Positions 44,527 through 55,893 of a DNA stretch of 64,000 nt are shown here, one piece after another; within the stretch, counting starts at the first letter, position 1; every line of letters begins with the position of its first letter. Position numbers and translations under genes: made by a program. The notes beneath the pieces are model-generated. The model made no database searches. It was not told the DNA's origin and was given only the letters and a program-made list of their open reading frames with translations. The stretch spans positions 1 to 64,000 of the forward strand of contig WAID01000018.1 of NCBI GenBank assembly GCA_016584495.1. The letters are read 5' to 3'. Origin of the DNA: Celoporthe dispersa. Taxonomy: Eukaryota; Ascomycota; Sordariomycetes; Diaporthales; Cryphonectriaceae.

Positions 44527-46609
44527 TCAAACAAATACCAGCTCGCGGAGGTCCCGGTCCGGATCCTGTGTCCAGGCTTCACCGTGCATAATTCCGTGCA
44601 CATACGCGCAGGCCACGAGGTTGAAGTTATCTCCGGCCGGTCGCATCACTATGGGGAGCCCGAGGCCGGAACATAATGCCAGCTCGTCCCCAGCCTTGAC
44701 GGGCCACGGCGCGATGCCAACACGACCCCGCTCGGTTGTGAAGAGGGTCATATACCGTACCTGACAATGGCATCAAAGATCAATCGGCGGACGCCGCTTC
44801 GTGAGATGCGTCGCATTGCGGCGTACTCCTCCGAGTTCAGTAGGTCGCTCAGCGCCGGCTCATTCAGGGCCTTGAGGGCGAAGTCACGACCAAAGATCCA
44901 ACCGCTGTCCTCCTTGTCGAAATCTTCGTCCTCGTCAGGGTCACTGAAGAGAAGACAGAAGAAGTCCCGCGCACGACGCTCACCGACATCCGGGTCCTGC
45001 AGTCCGAGCTCCGACGACTCGTGTCCTCCCCGCTGGCTCAGTAACGAGTAGTACAGGGCCAGCACTGATTGCCTGCTCGCCACAGCTGGGGGTCCGTCTA
45101 GGGCGATGTTTACATAGTCGCGCAGGACCCGGACGTTCAAGAGAAACAGTATGGCGGTGCTGTTCTCGGGCTGTTGCTCGAGTCTCTGCGCCCAGCTCGA
45201 ATTATCGATCGGAGAATTCCTGGTCCAGTTTGCATATTCCGTCGGCTCGCCAAGTAATTCTCCGGAGTGCATGTACGAGAACGAGGACCGCCGGGATATC
45301 TTGTCGACTGTGTGCCCCATGAGGGCTAGCATCGACGGCCCCTCCAAAAAGCGGAAGATGGGCTCCGAGTTTGCAGTGGCAACACAGGGGCCGGCAGATG
45401 GGCCAATGCTATGCTTTGTGGCGGACCAATCCGGCACCCAAGACGCTCTACCTGGCAACGAGCCCATGCCGTCAACCTGTTGTATAAGCCGTAAGCTCTT
45501 GGTTGCTCCTATTAAAGCGACCATCGCCTCCCGGTATATCGTGGCTGTGGACTTCCCATAATCTGGAGGCGGTAGATCTATACCAGATTTACCCAGGAGG
45601 CCATATAGACCAAAAATCTTGTCACGCGGATCGGTAGCATTGGAATACCGCACTTCCGAGAGGAAAGCATGCAAGGCATTGTTTCGCGGTCCCTGCCGAC
45701 CCTGGGCGGACTGTAACAAGGCCTTTCCATAGAGGTGGACAGCGAATAGCTTCCAGAGCGCGCTCGCTGCGGGCTCGACGCTGAGCATTCCGCGCTTCTG
45801 CATGGACGATAGGAGCTTCCTGGCCTCGAGCATGGCATCCAGTGACGTTTCGCGGCCGCTAAACATCAAGACTGTCTTCCTGCTCAAAACTGCTTCCTGG
45901 ACGATCCAGAGACGCTTGAACCACGGTAGACGGACAACAGTCCTATCGATGGCTGAGGTCGTTCGACCGGGGTCAATAAGAGCCCAAGACAGACCGGGGT
46001 ACGAAGCGAGTGCGGGAGGGATCTTGACTCACTTGCGGCGTCAAGCTCACTTGCCTCGTGTCCCAGCTCCTCTGCCACACGCGCCAGCTGAACTTCTTTG
46101 CCGTGAAGATCCGGCGCGGCCGTGGCCTCGCCCAGCCTGGCCAGCCAGTCAAAGGCTTTGTCGTATAACTGGCGGCCTGGCGCTACGGCCCGTTCAGCCG
46201 ACACGCTTTCGTCCTCGAGCCATACCAGAACCCGAGAAGCCTCGCTGTAAATCCCACCCATCAGCCCCAGCTGGTTGGATTTCTCGGCCATGTCTCTCTG
46301 GTTGATGCAGGTCGCGTCGATCTAGAGAAGGCGCCCTTCACCGTTCACTGCCGGGCGGAAGTACCTCAGCGCGGACTCGCAGTTCTTGGTAACCAGCAGG
46401 CGCCGGCCCTCGCAGAATATCTCCTGCGTCAGCTGCTGGCCGCTCCGGCAGCAGGACAGAGCTTCGTATGTGGGCTCCTCGGCATCGGCTGGTCTCTCAA
46501 TCAAGTCACAATGGATCGCGGACTCGGGGTTACTGTCGCCATACACCCTAAGGATCCGAAAAGCGTGGTCCATCGTGATCCTACTATATGTATATGCCAT
46601 TAGCGCCAT
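44527..46609 (-). pseudogene. HET-domain (heterokaryon incompatibility) gene, disrupted
   Basis: HET-domain proteins trigger cell death when genetically different hyphae fuse. Two exons (46033-46609 and 44527-45952, intron 45953-46032), about 667 codons. The start of the HET domain is present (PTYEALSCCRSG, where ALSYxWG is usual; then LLVTKNCESALRYFRP), followed by IDATCINQRDMAEKSNQL, RLWIVQEAVLSRK, a DPRDKIFGLYGLL segment and the typical C-terminal GDELALCSGLGLPIVMRP module. Two breaks: an in-frame TAG at 46322-46324 exactly where the conserved Trp of WIDAxCINQ belongs, and a one-base frame change near 44753 just before the C-terminal module. The SYxWG positions are also altered (Tyr to Cys, Trp to Arg). 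Trp TGG to TAG is CpA to TpA on the other strand, as in RIP. It could be a pseudogene, or the TAG could be edited in RNA (see findings). Confidence 0.8.
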
Positions 46610-49203
46610 CTTGGAAACTTGTGCCTGACGATAACTTGATAGAGAGATGAAGAGTAGTAATTAGAGATTAGGGCGGTTAAGTAAGTGGCAGGCTGATCCA
46701 GATATGAGCGATAAAGCTTAGTGGTGCCAATGAGCCGTTCAGTTCATGTGAACTCGACCACAAAGGGCATATATATTGTATCCGTACCTTTATATGGTTT
46801 TTCTGTGCCTGGTCTGATAATCTTGCTGATATGCTGCCTCGTTCGGACTCATCATCTCGCAATCAACTGATCTGCTGACGCTAGCCACGTGCCCTTGTTG
46901 GACAGCGAACAGAAACCCAGCAGCGAAGCGGAGCTTCTACCAAAAGTTCAACTATTCTCAGTGCTCTCAGGAGGGCACCTAGCGTGGCTGAGTTCCGGAT
47001 TGGAAAAAGGAGGGGTGGAGGATGAAGGAAGGAGGAATGACAGAGTTGGGGGTCATCTCACGTATGCTCCACCAAAAATCACCGGCAGGTTTTCCTGTTT
47101 GAGCCAACCATGCTACAAATACTTAGTAAGAGACCGTTGGCATGCTCGAGACACACTAATACGGGATTACTCGATTAGTCAGACTTTACTGATTACTTAT
47201 ATCAATGGACTCATATTGTTTACCTAATATAGCAGAGGAATAAATCAAGTAATTTTGCCCAAAAGTCACATGCTTGGGCAATAACAATGATTATAGCAAA
47301 AGTCTACTTGACGACCTTTACAAAGAAAATTGAAAGCAGGCAATAAAATACTAATTGCAAGTGCATAAGTTGTAGGGTATTGATGAAGAATGGTCTCTTG
47401 CTGTTTAATTAGCGCTGAATGCTTTCTTGAAATGCAAGATATTTGCTGAGATAGCTGAATTATAATGTCAGTCAGCACCAATTAACTTCACGGTAGAGTG
47501 GAAGTGTAGTGTTAATGTCAATATGTTTCAAGGGCTGTTGCAAGTGTAACAATATTTCACGAAGCTTTATGCACATGTTGAAACAAGAATCTAGACTGTT
47601 AATACAGAGTGACAGGTAGCTCCTGTTCTCACTATGATACAAGGTAATTATTACCAGAGGAGATTGAACTAGAAGTTAGCAGTAGCAAAACTAACAAAAT
47701 AAAACCATTTCGGAGTTGGAGTTAGATTATACACTTTCACACTTGATATTTCTGGCTTAGTCCCTGTTCTATATAACTTGTTTCTTAATTTTTATATTGG
47801 CTGGGTTATAATATGACTATTAAACTTCTTTGCATATCTCGCTTTCTTCGAACTGTTGAAAAAGGAAAAGCATTGTCTTTATCCAAGCTACCCATTCGAG
47901 GCTTTGAGATAACACTCAACTAGGAAAGGCTCTAGCTTTGTTGTCTGAATATGGGGAAGCAGAGCTCGCAAGCTTTGTCCCGATCATTTGTGTAGTAATG
48001 ATCAGCTCAAGCTTATCCCTGCTATGAGGAAAATATAAATAGACTGAGCGGTTTGACGGCAGCTCAGTCACTATATTCCTCCGCAAGTTATATAGATCGT
48101 CAAAAGTTACGTCAAATTTGCGTCCTTCGTAAAACATTAGCCTTAGTCTGCCTCCCAATATACAGACGAAATAAATACCTGTTACCCGCTCGGCAATCCG
48201 GATTCTGATCTCTGCTTACCCAACCACGGAGTGTCAATACCACTGGACTTCTATCGTCGCTCCTTCTCACTTTAGCAAGGTTCTAGTAAGAGCTTGATCA
48301 ATATTGTGAATTCACGAACCTGACCCTAACTAATTTTTCTTTTTTTTCTTTTCTTTTTTGCGTGACAGAGCTACTTTTGTGGCATGACCAGCTAGCTCTC
48401 ATAGCTATGTCTCTCTGCTTCCAGTGCAGGAGCCTTCTCCATGTGTTGCTATGCCCTCATCCTCGACACGAATACGAACTTCGTGCCAAAGCCATGGTAA
48501 AGCTTCTTATATACCTTGCCAATATTATTCTCACCCTGGCATCCATCCTTTTCGGCAAGCAGATCACATCAGTTTTTTACTCAGCAGCATGTAAGGCTTC
48601 ATGTGTCTTCATTACATCTTGCTTTTTGTTCTTTCCAATAATCACCAATATTACAGCAAGTTCCATGATTAAGCACTTGCATCTACCTTCTTGTTTCTCC
48701 CTTCCACATCTGCCGACCAAAGAAGTAGACCCTTATGAATACTAACGATACTTCGTCACAGATTACGCGTGTACCGTCGCCGGCGGTGCTCTCCTCGTAG
48801 CTACTGCAAATTAGTTCTTTTACGCCCGTAAGAACTACCGGCCAAGAATGGTTACATTTTACGATTGAAATATTGCTCTGTCCGCCTCAATACATGGTCC
48901 GGTGAGACTCACGGAAGTTAATATCTCCTAGGTCGGGATGACCGTGTGTTTCCGTTTAAGTAGTCTGAAATAATAATCACCTGAGGGGTATGAGAGATCT
49001 TAGTGCTGAACTTCAATTCTGATGGTGAGATTTGGCTCGCATTTTGTAGCGATGAGCGACAGATCGTGAGAGCGAGATATCATTGCATGTTATCTTGCTG
49101 ATCCTGCAAAAGACTGATAGGAACTCTGAATTTGCTATACAACTAGTCAGGTTCAGTTGACTCCACAAGATCTGGACCATGGTTCAATTAGGACTTTGTC
49201 TCA
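46610..49203. other. Long region with no supported gene
   Basis: 2.6 kb, AT-rich from about 47150 to 48160. An ORF at 48362-48745 (127 codons, hydrophobic in part) and ones at 46889-47227 and 47916-48158 have no recognisable motif, no clear start context and no intron logic. They are not called. Confidence 0.45.
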
Positions 49204-49551
49204 TTATGCTCGCGAGGGAGGCACGGCTTCATCGTCTTTCAAAGGGGCTCTTGCGCCCTTCTGGATTGAAGTAGTCGACTCAGCAGGAGGTCCGATCCCA
49301 AACTGGTGACGCGTATTGAGTGCTTCGACACAGCTTTCGGCGTATATCATAACAATTCTCCACCAAGCCTCGAGCCTAGCCAACCAAGCCTCACCATCCT
49401 GCTCCACCTCCAACCAATCCTCATCGCCACGTCTCCACTCTGGTAAAGGCTTCACTCTTGGAGGCCGACTCCTGATGCGGCAATAAAGCGCGTGGTGGAG
49501 CATGTTGAAAATTGGTAGCATTTCCCGTTGCCTTTGCGCATTTTTAAACAA
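49204..49551 (-). CDS. Hypothetical protein (doubtful)
   Basis: 115 codons, rich in Arg, Glu and Trp, with fair codon composition (WRRGDEDWLEVEQDGEAWL). No signal peptide, membrane segment or known motif. It could be an exon of a decayed gene or a lineage-specific small protein; its flanks are AT-rich and give no neighbours to judge by. Confidence 0.25.
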   Translation of the reverse strand: MFKNAQRQREMLPIFNMLHHALYCRIRSRPPRVKPLPEWRRGDEDWLEVEQDGEAWLARLEAWWRIVMIYAESCVEALNTRHQFGIGPPAESTTSIQKGARAPLKDDEAVPPSRA

Positions 49552-50197
49552 GATTCCTGTTCGGGGTGGTTGGCATGTTGGAGGAAAGTATGCTACGCCT
49601 ATGGTATTCGGCGCATTCCTGTTATATTCATGACTAGCGTTCTCGGTCTGATAGGGATGTATATTGCTAGGACAAATTGCGAGGCTATAGCTCTTTTTAG
49701 GATAAACCCTTTGTGTACTTGTTGAACCCTCGGGATACAGCAGTGCTCATTACACTTGATAATATAATCATATGTTGGAGCGAGCTGTTTCGATGAACAG
49801 GCAGGCCTACCTTAGCCTAAATCCAATGTTCAAAACAAGGAATGTTTTTTATTTATATTATGAACATTACCTAATAAAACTTAGGTAAAGTGAACTAAAT
49901 AGGTAACAGTTCAATTCAGAGGATCCATGTATAAGTTGAATGAATGAAACATCGGATGAATAACATAATAGCAGTGATATCGCTTGCAAGACGTGAAACA
50001 TTAGATCGTAAACATGGAAAACTGTATACAAATAAAGTATTATATGTGCGCTACTGAGCAGCTTTATCGACATATATACATGGATAAAGTCATGGGAGGG
50101 AAAGTTCAGTTCAGCACAACCCTTTCCCGAGAGCATACGACAGTGTAAGCGAGACCGTCGCCTGGCAAGAGTGCATCAAAAGCACAGCCTAGAGACC
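49552..50197. other. Intergenic, AT-rich
   Basis: No gene seen. It contains the 3' flank of the carboxylesterase gene. Confidence 0.5.
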
Positions 50198-51841
50198 CTA
50201 GTATGAGGGTAGGGCGTCCAGCCGTGACTCGATAAACGCGGTCCTGTTGCTGGACTCAGCAAGCCAACTGGACTTGAAAGAGTTACCCAGCCACATGATC
50301 TCTTCGGTCTCGGAAGTCAGGGCGGCCCACTCGGACAGGTTGCCGCCGTTGGGGTTTCCAGTCTTGATGAAGTTGGCCCAATACTGCGACATGATGGCCT
50401 CGATCTCGTAGTCTGTCTGGTTCCAGGTGACAGTGTCGTAGTCGGCGTACGGGATGTTGTTGAAGGTGTACCAGAGCTCTGAGCCGTAGTAGGCGCCGCC
50501 ATCCTGGTCCTCTGCAGGGGTGTGGTCCCAATAGTATCCGTAGACCTTGCTGGAGGCGCCACCAGCCGTCCAAGCCTGGGCCCACAGCCAGACGCTGATG
50601 CGGTTCAGATCGTCAAAGAAGGCCTTGTTGGCATTGTCTGCGTCATCATCGGAGGCCGCCGGGTAGAGCGCAAAGAACTGGGTGGAGAGGTTCTGGAAGA
50701 CCTCGGCGAAGTCGGCCTTGTAGGACTCGAGCGTGAAGCCGGGAGCGGTAGAGGCACCGGACTCGTCCTTGTTTCCTCCCGTCAAGATAGGCACGTCCGC
50801 GTGGTCGTTGGTGGCCAGGGTCTCACCGTAGCTCTTAAGAAGGACGTACCCATCGATGACGGGCCGCCACAGAGGAGGGTCCACGAACGCGCCGGTAAGG
50901 TTAGCATAGATGGTGTCATCGAAAGTGGTATCCATCCCGTGGCCTTGGGCAATGAGGTCCTCCATCGACACGTTTCGGAGCTCTGCAATCGAAGTGACAT
51001 TCATCGTCTCGAGAAAGTCGACTCCGTCGGCCTCGGCGGCAGCCTTGGTACGGTAGCTGGCGGCAAGACTTCCAACAAGCGGGTCCTTGGGTGCACGAGC
51101 TCCGCTTTCCGAGATCACACCGGCAACCATATCGCGGGTGAGAGGGCTGTAGATCGTGTCCAGAGCGCACGCGGAGCCTGCGGACTGACCGGCAACTGTG
51201 ATCTGAGATGCATTGCCACCGAACTTCTCAATATTCTCGTATACCCACGTCAGAGCCAGCTGCTGGTCAAGAATTCCATAATTCCCAGAGGCATTGTGGC
51301 CAGACTACGCAGAGAGCTCAGGGTGCGCAAGGTACCCGAAAGCGCCGAGGCGGTAGTTGAGAGTGACAACGATGATGTCTTTGCTTGCCAGGCCGGCCCC
51401 GTTATAGGTTGGCACCGCACCGTCACCACCCTCAAAGCGACCGCCGTAGATCCAGAAGAACACGGGGTATTTCGCAGACGAGGCTTCGGTCGGAGTCCAG
51501 ATGTTTAAGAACAGGCAGTCCTCACTAGACGTGTTGTATACATTGCCCAACACACTGGATGAAGTAGACGCAGGCGATGCGCAGTTGCTACCATAGTCCG
51601 AGGCATTCAAAACGCCCTCCCATGATGTCGGCTGGGGGGCCTTCCAGCGGTTAGTGCCGGCGGTCGAGGCACCGTAGGGAACACCCAAGTACTCAGTGAC
51701 GCCGTTGCGGTAGGGGGAAGCGTGGCCCAGGAGCTGGCCATAGGTGGTGTTTACCACTGGATAGGTTGTAGCGGTGGCCGTGGCCGATAAAAGAGCGGCG
51801 ACAAAAACGTGGGAGAACATGGCGTAAATGCCTATGGCCAA
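50198..51841 (-). pseudogene. Secreted type-B carboxylesterase, inactivated
   Basis: Intronless frame of 548 codons, from a signal peptide (AMFSHVFVAALLSATATA) to a C-terminal TAFIESRLDALPSY. Family features: EDCLFLNIWTP, oxyanion GGRFEGGDG, the nucleophile elbow GQSAGSACA, and the acidic residue in GGNKDESGAS. Two defects: an in-frame TAG at 51305-51307 (ELSA-stop-SGHNASGNYG), and Tyr in GAYYGSELWYTFNN where the family has its catalytic His (usually xHGSE). Both CAG to TAG and CAC to TAC are C to T changes at CpA, the preferred RIP context. The rest of the frame is open over 369 codons, so decay is recent. Substrates of this family are carboxylic esters outside the cell; this copy should be inactive even if the stop is read through. 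Confidence 0.82.
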
Positions 51842-53715
51842 CCTTTTGAACGAGTGTCTGGCTGGTATATAGGGCGATAGATGAAAGAGCGAATGCTTGA
51901 GTGATGATGGAAGAATGCTTCGATTTAAAGTCAGTATACTCTAGTAAAACAAAGTTTATGGCCCACTAGTCTCGGGTCTTCGGGCGTTCGCTCCGGAACA
52001 ATAAGGAGACGGTGCTCCATCATCGAGCCACGCCCTCTATCCTCGCTACAAAAGCCCCACGCTGAGGATTGTAAAAGGCAATATGGCCGCGCAGAAGGCC
52101 AGAGCAATGTCTTGGGATATAAGAATGTCGCATTATAAGCTTTGATGAACTAAGAGGGACCATTGACACTGACATCTCCTTACTCTTCGCAACCTTGTTG
52201 GACATCTCGAGCCTTAGTAGGTTATGAGCCCTTGCTACCATCTAACGGTTTACAACCGTTTACAGGATAACATCTAAACGAAACAACAAGATCTACTATG
52301 AAGTCGGAACGCGTCATATGGGTGTACGTACCCCGATAGGATAGGGTTCCTAGCGGAGAGATGGTTGGAACACCTGTTGTGGTAAGAAAGGAGGCATAAC
52401 CTTGCGATCAACAGCCGTTGGAGGCTCGGCTCTCACTTAAAAGCTTCTTCCGAGCTCTCCTATACTTAGTTCGTACATAGGGTGAAGACCATTCGACAAG
52501 GTTCAGCATCGGCACGGCACGCATGGCCCACACGTCTCTTTTGGCCACGCAAAGTCCATCAAGAAGAGCTTGGCGCACATAATATTGGCAGCCTGCTCAG
52601 TTTATCGCTCCCAAATACGACCACCTATGTCCTAACAGCAGCCATGGCGGCTCAAGAGATTCCTGATCAGTTACAGCCGAGCCCCCTGGGAAGCCGAATC
52701 AACTATAGTGGAGCCGGAATTGGGCGGAGCAACATAGCATTGTCAATATGGGGCTCGTATATATTAGCGGGGTTTAACGTTGTAACCCAGTATGGTGTGT
52801 CATGTAGTCGGTGAGCGCCACAGCGTTTGCTTTGGACTGGAGATGAGAGCGCCAGTCTTGATCTCTCTACGCCTCTGAGAGATATGGCTGAGCTTGCAAG
52901 TCACCTCAATGTAGACCCGTTAGTGCTCTGGGGTGTTTCCGCCCGCAAAAACGGCTAATTATCCGTCTAAAAAATGCCTCTCCTGCGTACATTGAGGGGT
53001 AAAAGCATGTTGCACTCTTTGAATTTGATTCATATCCGTCCTTAGAACTTGAGCCTTCGCAATTTGGATTGTCTCTCTGCATCGCATATATTTTTGTTAA
53101 TGTCCCCAGAGTTGATGTTCTGTTCCAGCTTGCAATGGGGATGGCCATCCCTTTAGTACTCACAGAAAAACCTTTCTAGTAATTTGTCATCTTTGTTTCT
53201 AGCTATCAGCGCTCATTCTAGTAAAATATTTATTCCCCTCTTACATTATTTCCCCTTCATACTTCACCCATGCTATTTTCCCCGTAACCTCTGCAAAGCA
53301 GCCTTTCTCAAAGCAAATAGCTGTGGACGTGCATAAGGACAACAAGTCTATCCCCCAAAATCATCACGCACTGTCTGGGTTCATCCTTTCTGTTTGTTAT
53401 GATTCTCGATATGGGGCCCGTTCAGTCGTATGTGTGCTGTTCTAGAGGAAGGCTCTTTAAGAATAACATTCTTCATACATTGAGGCATGTCTTTTCACGA
53501 ACGTATTGAAGTAGTTTCAGGTCCAAAAGAATTACAGAAATAAGTAGAGAAGTCGCTGTTAAGGTTGCCGTATTTGGCTGGCGCGGGTCGCTATTTTCGG
53601 GGGCCTTGACAGCGAGCAGTACTGTTACTGCTAGGTAACTAGTACCTCCTACCACCTGAGCTCCTCTAGCAAATCTGCACTTAAGACCAGCCCGCACAAG
53701 ACAGCTGTGTTCTTG
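51842..53715. other. Intergenic, no gene supported
   Basis: 1.9 kb. The first 150 bp should be the old promoter of the carboxylesterase. An ORF at 52482-52814 (+) includes a Gly/Ser/Asn-rich stretch (GSRINYSGAGIGRSN) but has no supported domain; nothing else is seen. Confidence 0.45.
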
Positions 53716-54773
53716 TGGAGAAAGACATTACAGACCTAGCTAACAGCCCGGCATATTTTGACCCAGCGGAGACGAACCTGTTGCGATGCAGCCAAGTACT
53801 GCGGTCACCACGCGCACCCGGCGGCGATGGCCGTGAGAGGGCCAGGTATCGACTGTACCTAACCCTGCCACCGGGACTCAGCTCCACCAACCGTATAAGA
53901 TCCCTTAGGAGCCTACTGCACGGCGAGCCTGGGCACTACCTCTCACTCAATAAGAAGATAGCCTTAGCTATCTCTATCTCGAGGGCTGTGATATGTACTA
54001 GATGCGGCAGGGTTTGTCCACAAAAACATTCGCCCAGAAAATATCTTGGTTTTTGATAGCGCTACGGACAACACCATCGATTCGGCACTAGTAGGCTTCG
54101 AGCTGTTCCGCGCTTCACAGGCCTATTCGAATAAGACGAGCGACAAGTTGTGGCAGAAATGCCTGTACCGACACCCGACCCGGCAAGGTCAGAATATCGA
54201 CCTTAATTACTTAGCACAGCATGACATATACAGTTTCGGAGTCTGTCTGTTGGAACTTGGCATGTGGGAGAGTTTTGTTCAGTATGATACTGTTTGGACT
54301 GGGGAAACGTCCGAGGCAGGTCCTGTTAGGTATTGTTTTCTTTGTAGCCAGAAGGCATTTACTAATAGGTTTGGCCGCAGGATAATCTGATCTCTCTGAG
54401 CCCTAACCGGGTTCTTCCAATCGATCCTAGGATAGACGATGAGAGAGAGAGAAAGTTGCATGCGAGGCTTGTGCAGTTCACGCTGGAGAACGTGGCCAGT
54501 CAAGAATTGCCAGGCCGGGTGGGCGAAAGGTATGCCGAGATCACCAAGGATTGTCTTGGATGCCTCGAGAACGTTGGATTCGGAGCAGCTTTCAGGGACG
54601 ATAGCACCGGCACGACGATCGGGAACCGGATGATTGAGAAGGTGAGTACTGAGGGAACTGTGCCTTCTCTCACACAAACCAGACCGCAAAATCATGAGCC
54701 GAACGAAGGGCTAATAGATACCCTCTCATTACAGATATATCAGGCCTTGGATGATATAAAGATTTGAGGCATT
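53716..54773 (+). pseudogene. Protein-kinase-like C-lobe remnant (HeLo/NLR-associated type)
   Basis: Coding-like pieces in more than one frame that together resemble the C-terminal kinase-like domain of fungal HeLo or prion-inhibition proteins: AGFVHKNIRPENILVF (the HRD-loop equivalent), LVGFELFRASQAYSNKTS, CLYRHPTRQG, LNYLAQHDIYSFGVCLLELG, and later ARLVQFTLENVASQELPGRVG ending IYQALDDIKI. The kinase catalytic Asp region reads VHKNIRPEN, as in the pseudokinase-like members. Frames change near 53990 and the exon join near 54330-54385 is not clean. No N-lobe or HeLo domain lies upstream. I read it as a truncated, decayed gene. Confidence 0.55.
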
Positions 54774-55893
54774 GATAATACGGTATTTGTCGGATTTTGA
54801 AGGAATGTTACGGGGAAGCAAGCTTCAATTCGAATAATTTTCAGGTATTGGATTAACGTTCTTTCGTTGTATTTCCCACGCAATACAAAATATGTAAAAC
54901 AAGATTATTTCTGTCGTCATTTGCTTCAGATTTAGGAAATCCGTTCTACTTATGCCCAGATTATAACATAGAACTTTATAAGTGTAAGTTAGACACTGAG
55001 CTCAAGAACTGAGATTGTTATGCCTATTCGAGATAATGAAATAAAGGTTCGGCTCCGAGCCGAGACTCAGGCTAGGTTGTGAACTTCAGTGGTTGTCAGT
55101 TGATAAACGGGCTGTTAAGCTAGCTGTTATGGCCAGCTCTCTAAAAGCCTCTGAGAAACTCTATATGTGCTAGGGGTAGTGAGTCACTAATAATGCGTGC
55201 TCGCTGACTTTTCGCAGCAATCATTGGTGCCCGCAATGTATATCTGAGACATATCAATCAATAGTCCAATATACAGCTTCAATCGGCAGTGCTAGTCGGA
55301 ATTGAATTGAAGAGTGCAGAAATCCTGTATGCTGCAAAGTATCGGCTTGTTCGCTAGTTTCTCGCAGTAATCACTAATGCCCGCAACGTATGTCTGATAA
55401 TACGTACTCGCTAACTTTTCGCAGCAATCATTAGTGCCCGCAATATATATCTAAGACATATGAATCAATAGTCCGACATCCAGCCCCAACCGGCAATACC
55501 AGTCGAATGTAAAGAATGAGGAAAAGGCTCCCAGGCTCTTATAGTTATTAATCGTATCTCTAATGTACTCGTAGAGAGTTTTCTACCACTTCTTCCCACT
55601 CCGTCCTTTACTTTGTCATTCTTTCTAATACGCATTTATTCGTTCTTAGAGCTTCAATCTAAGAATATAACGGATATTAATCACAGAATAAGCTTACCAA
55701 ACAAATTACCGGTCATAAATAATTATGCAGAAGAAGAGATATCTGAGAAACCGGAGGAAGCTGCGGAAAAGCGAGGTAGTATGGAAAGTAAGCAGAGCGA
55801 AATAGCAGGAATAAAAGCCCGAGTTCTCGATGATTTCAAGGAATGGATGCAATTATCATTGGACAAGCCTGAAAATACGTAGAGAGTCAATAT
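54774..55893. other. AT-rich DNA with local direct repeats
   Basis: Noncoding except for a doubtful ORF at 55613-55882 (Glu/Lys-rich, no motif). It contains three copies of a direct repeat at 55201-55486, listed separately. Confidence 0.45.
55201..55486. repeat. Three local direct repeats
   Basis: Copies at 55201-55275, 55351-55402 (shorter, more diverged) and 55408-55485. Each starts TCGCT(G/A)(A/G) and contains a variant of CGCAGCAATCATTGGTGCCC followed by CGCAATGTATATCTGAGACA. Differences between copies 1 and 3 are mostly G to A and C to T, again RIP-like. No element identity assigned. Confidence 0.65.

Noticed and set aside
48362..48745. Small membrane protein gene
   Set aside because: Partly hydrophobic 127-codon ORF, but it runs through pyrimidine-rich noncoding-like DNA and has no recognisable family or start context.
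52482..52814. Amyloid-signalling (sigma-like) motif in GSRINYSGAGIGRSN
   Set aside because: The spacing of Gly and Asn is only loosely similar and the ORF has no associated domain; the resemblance may be chance.
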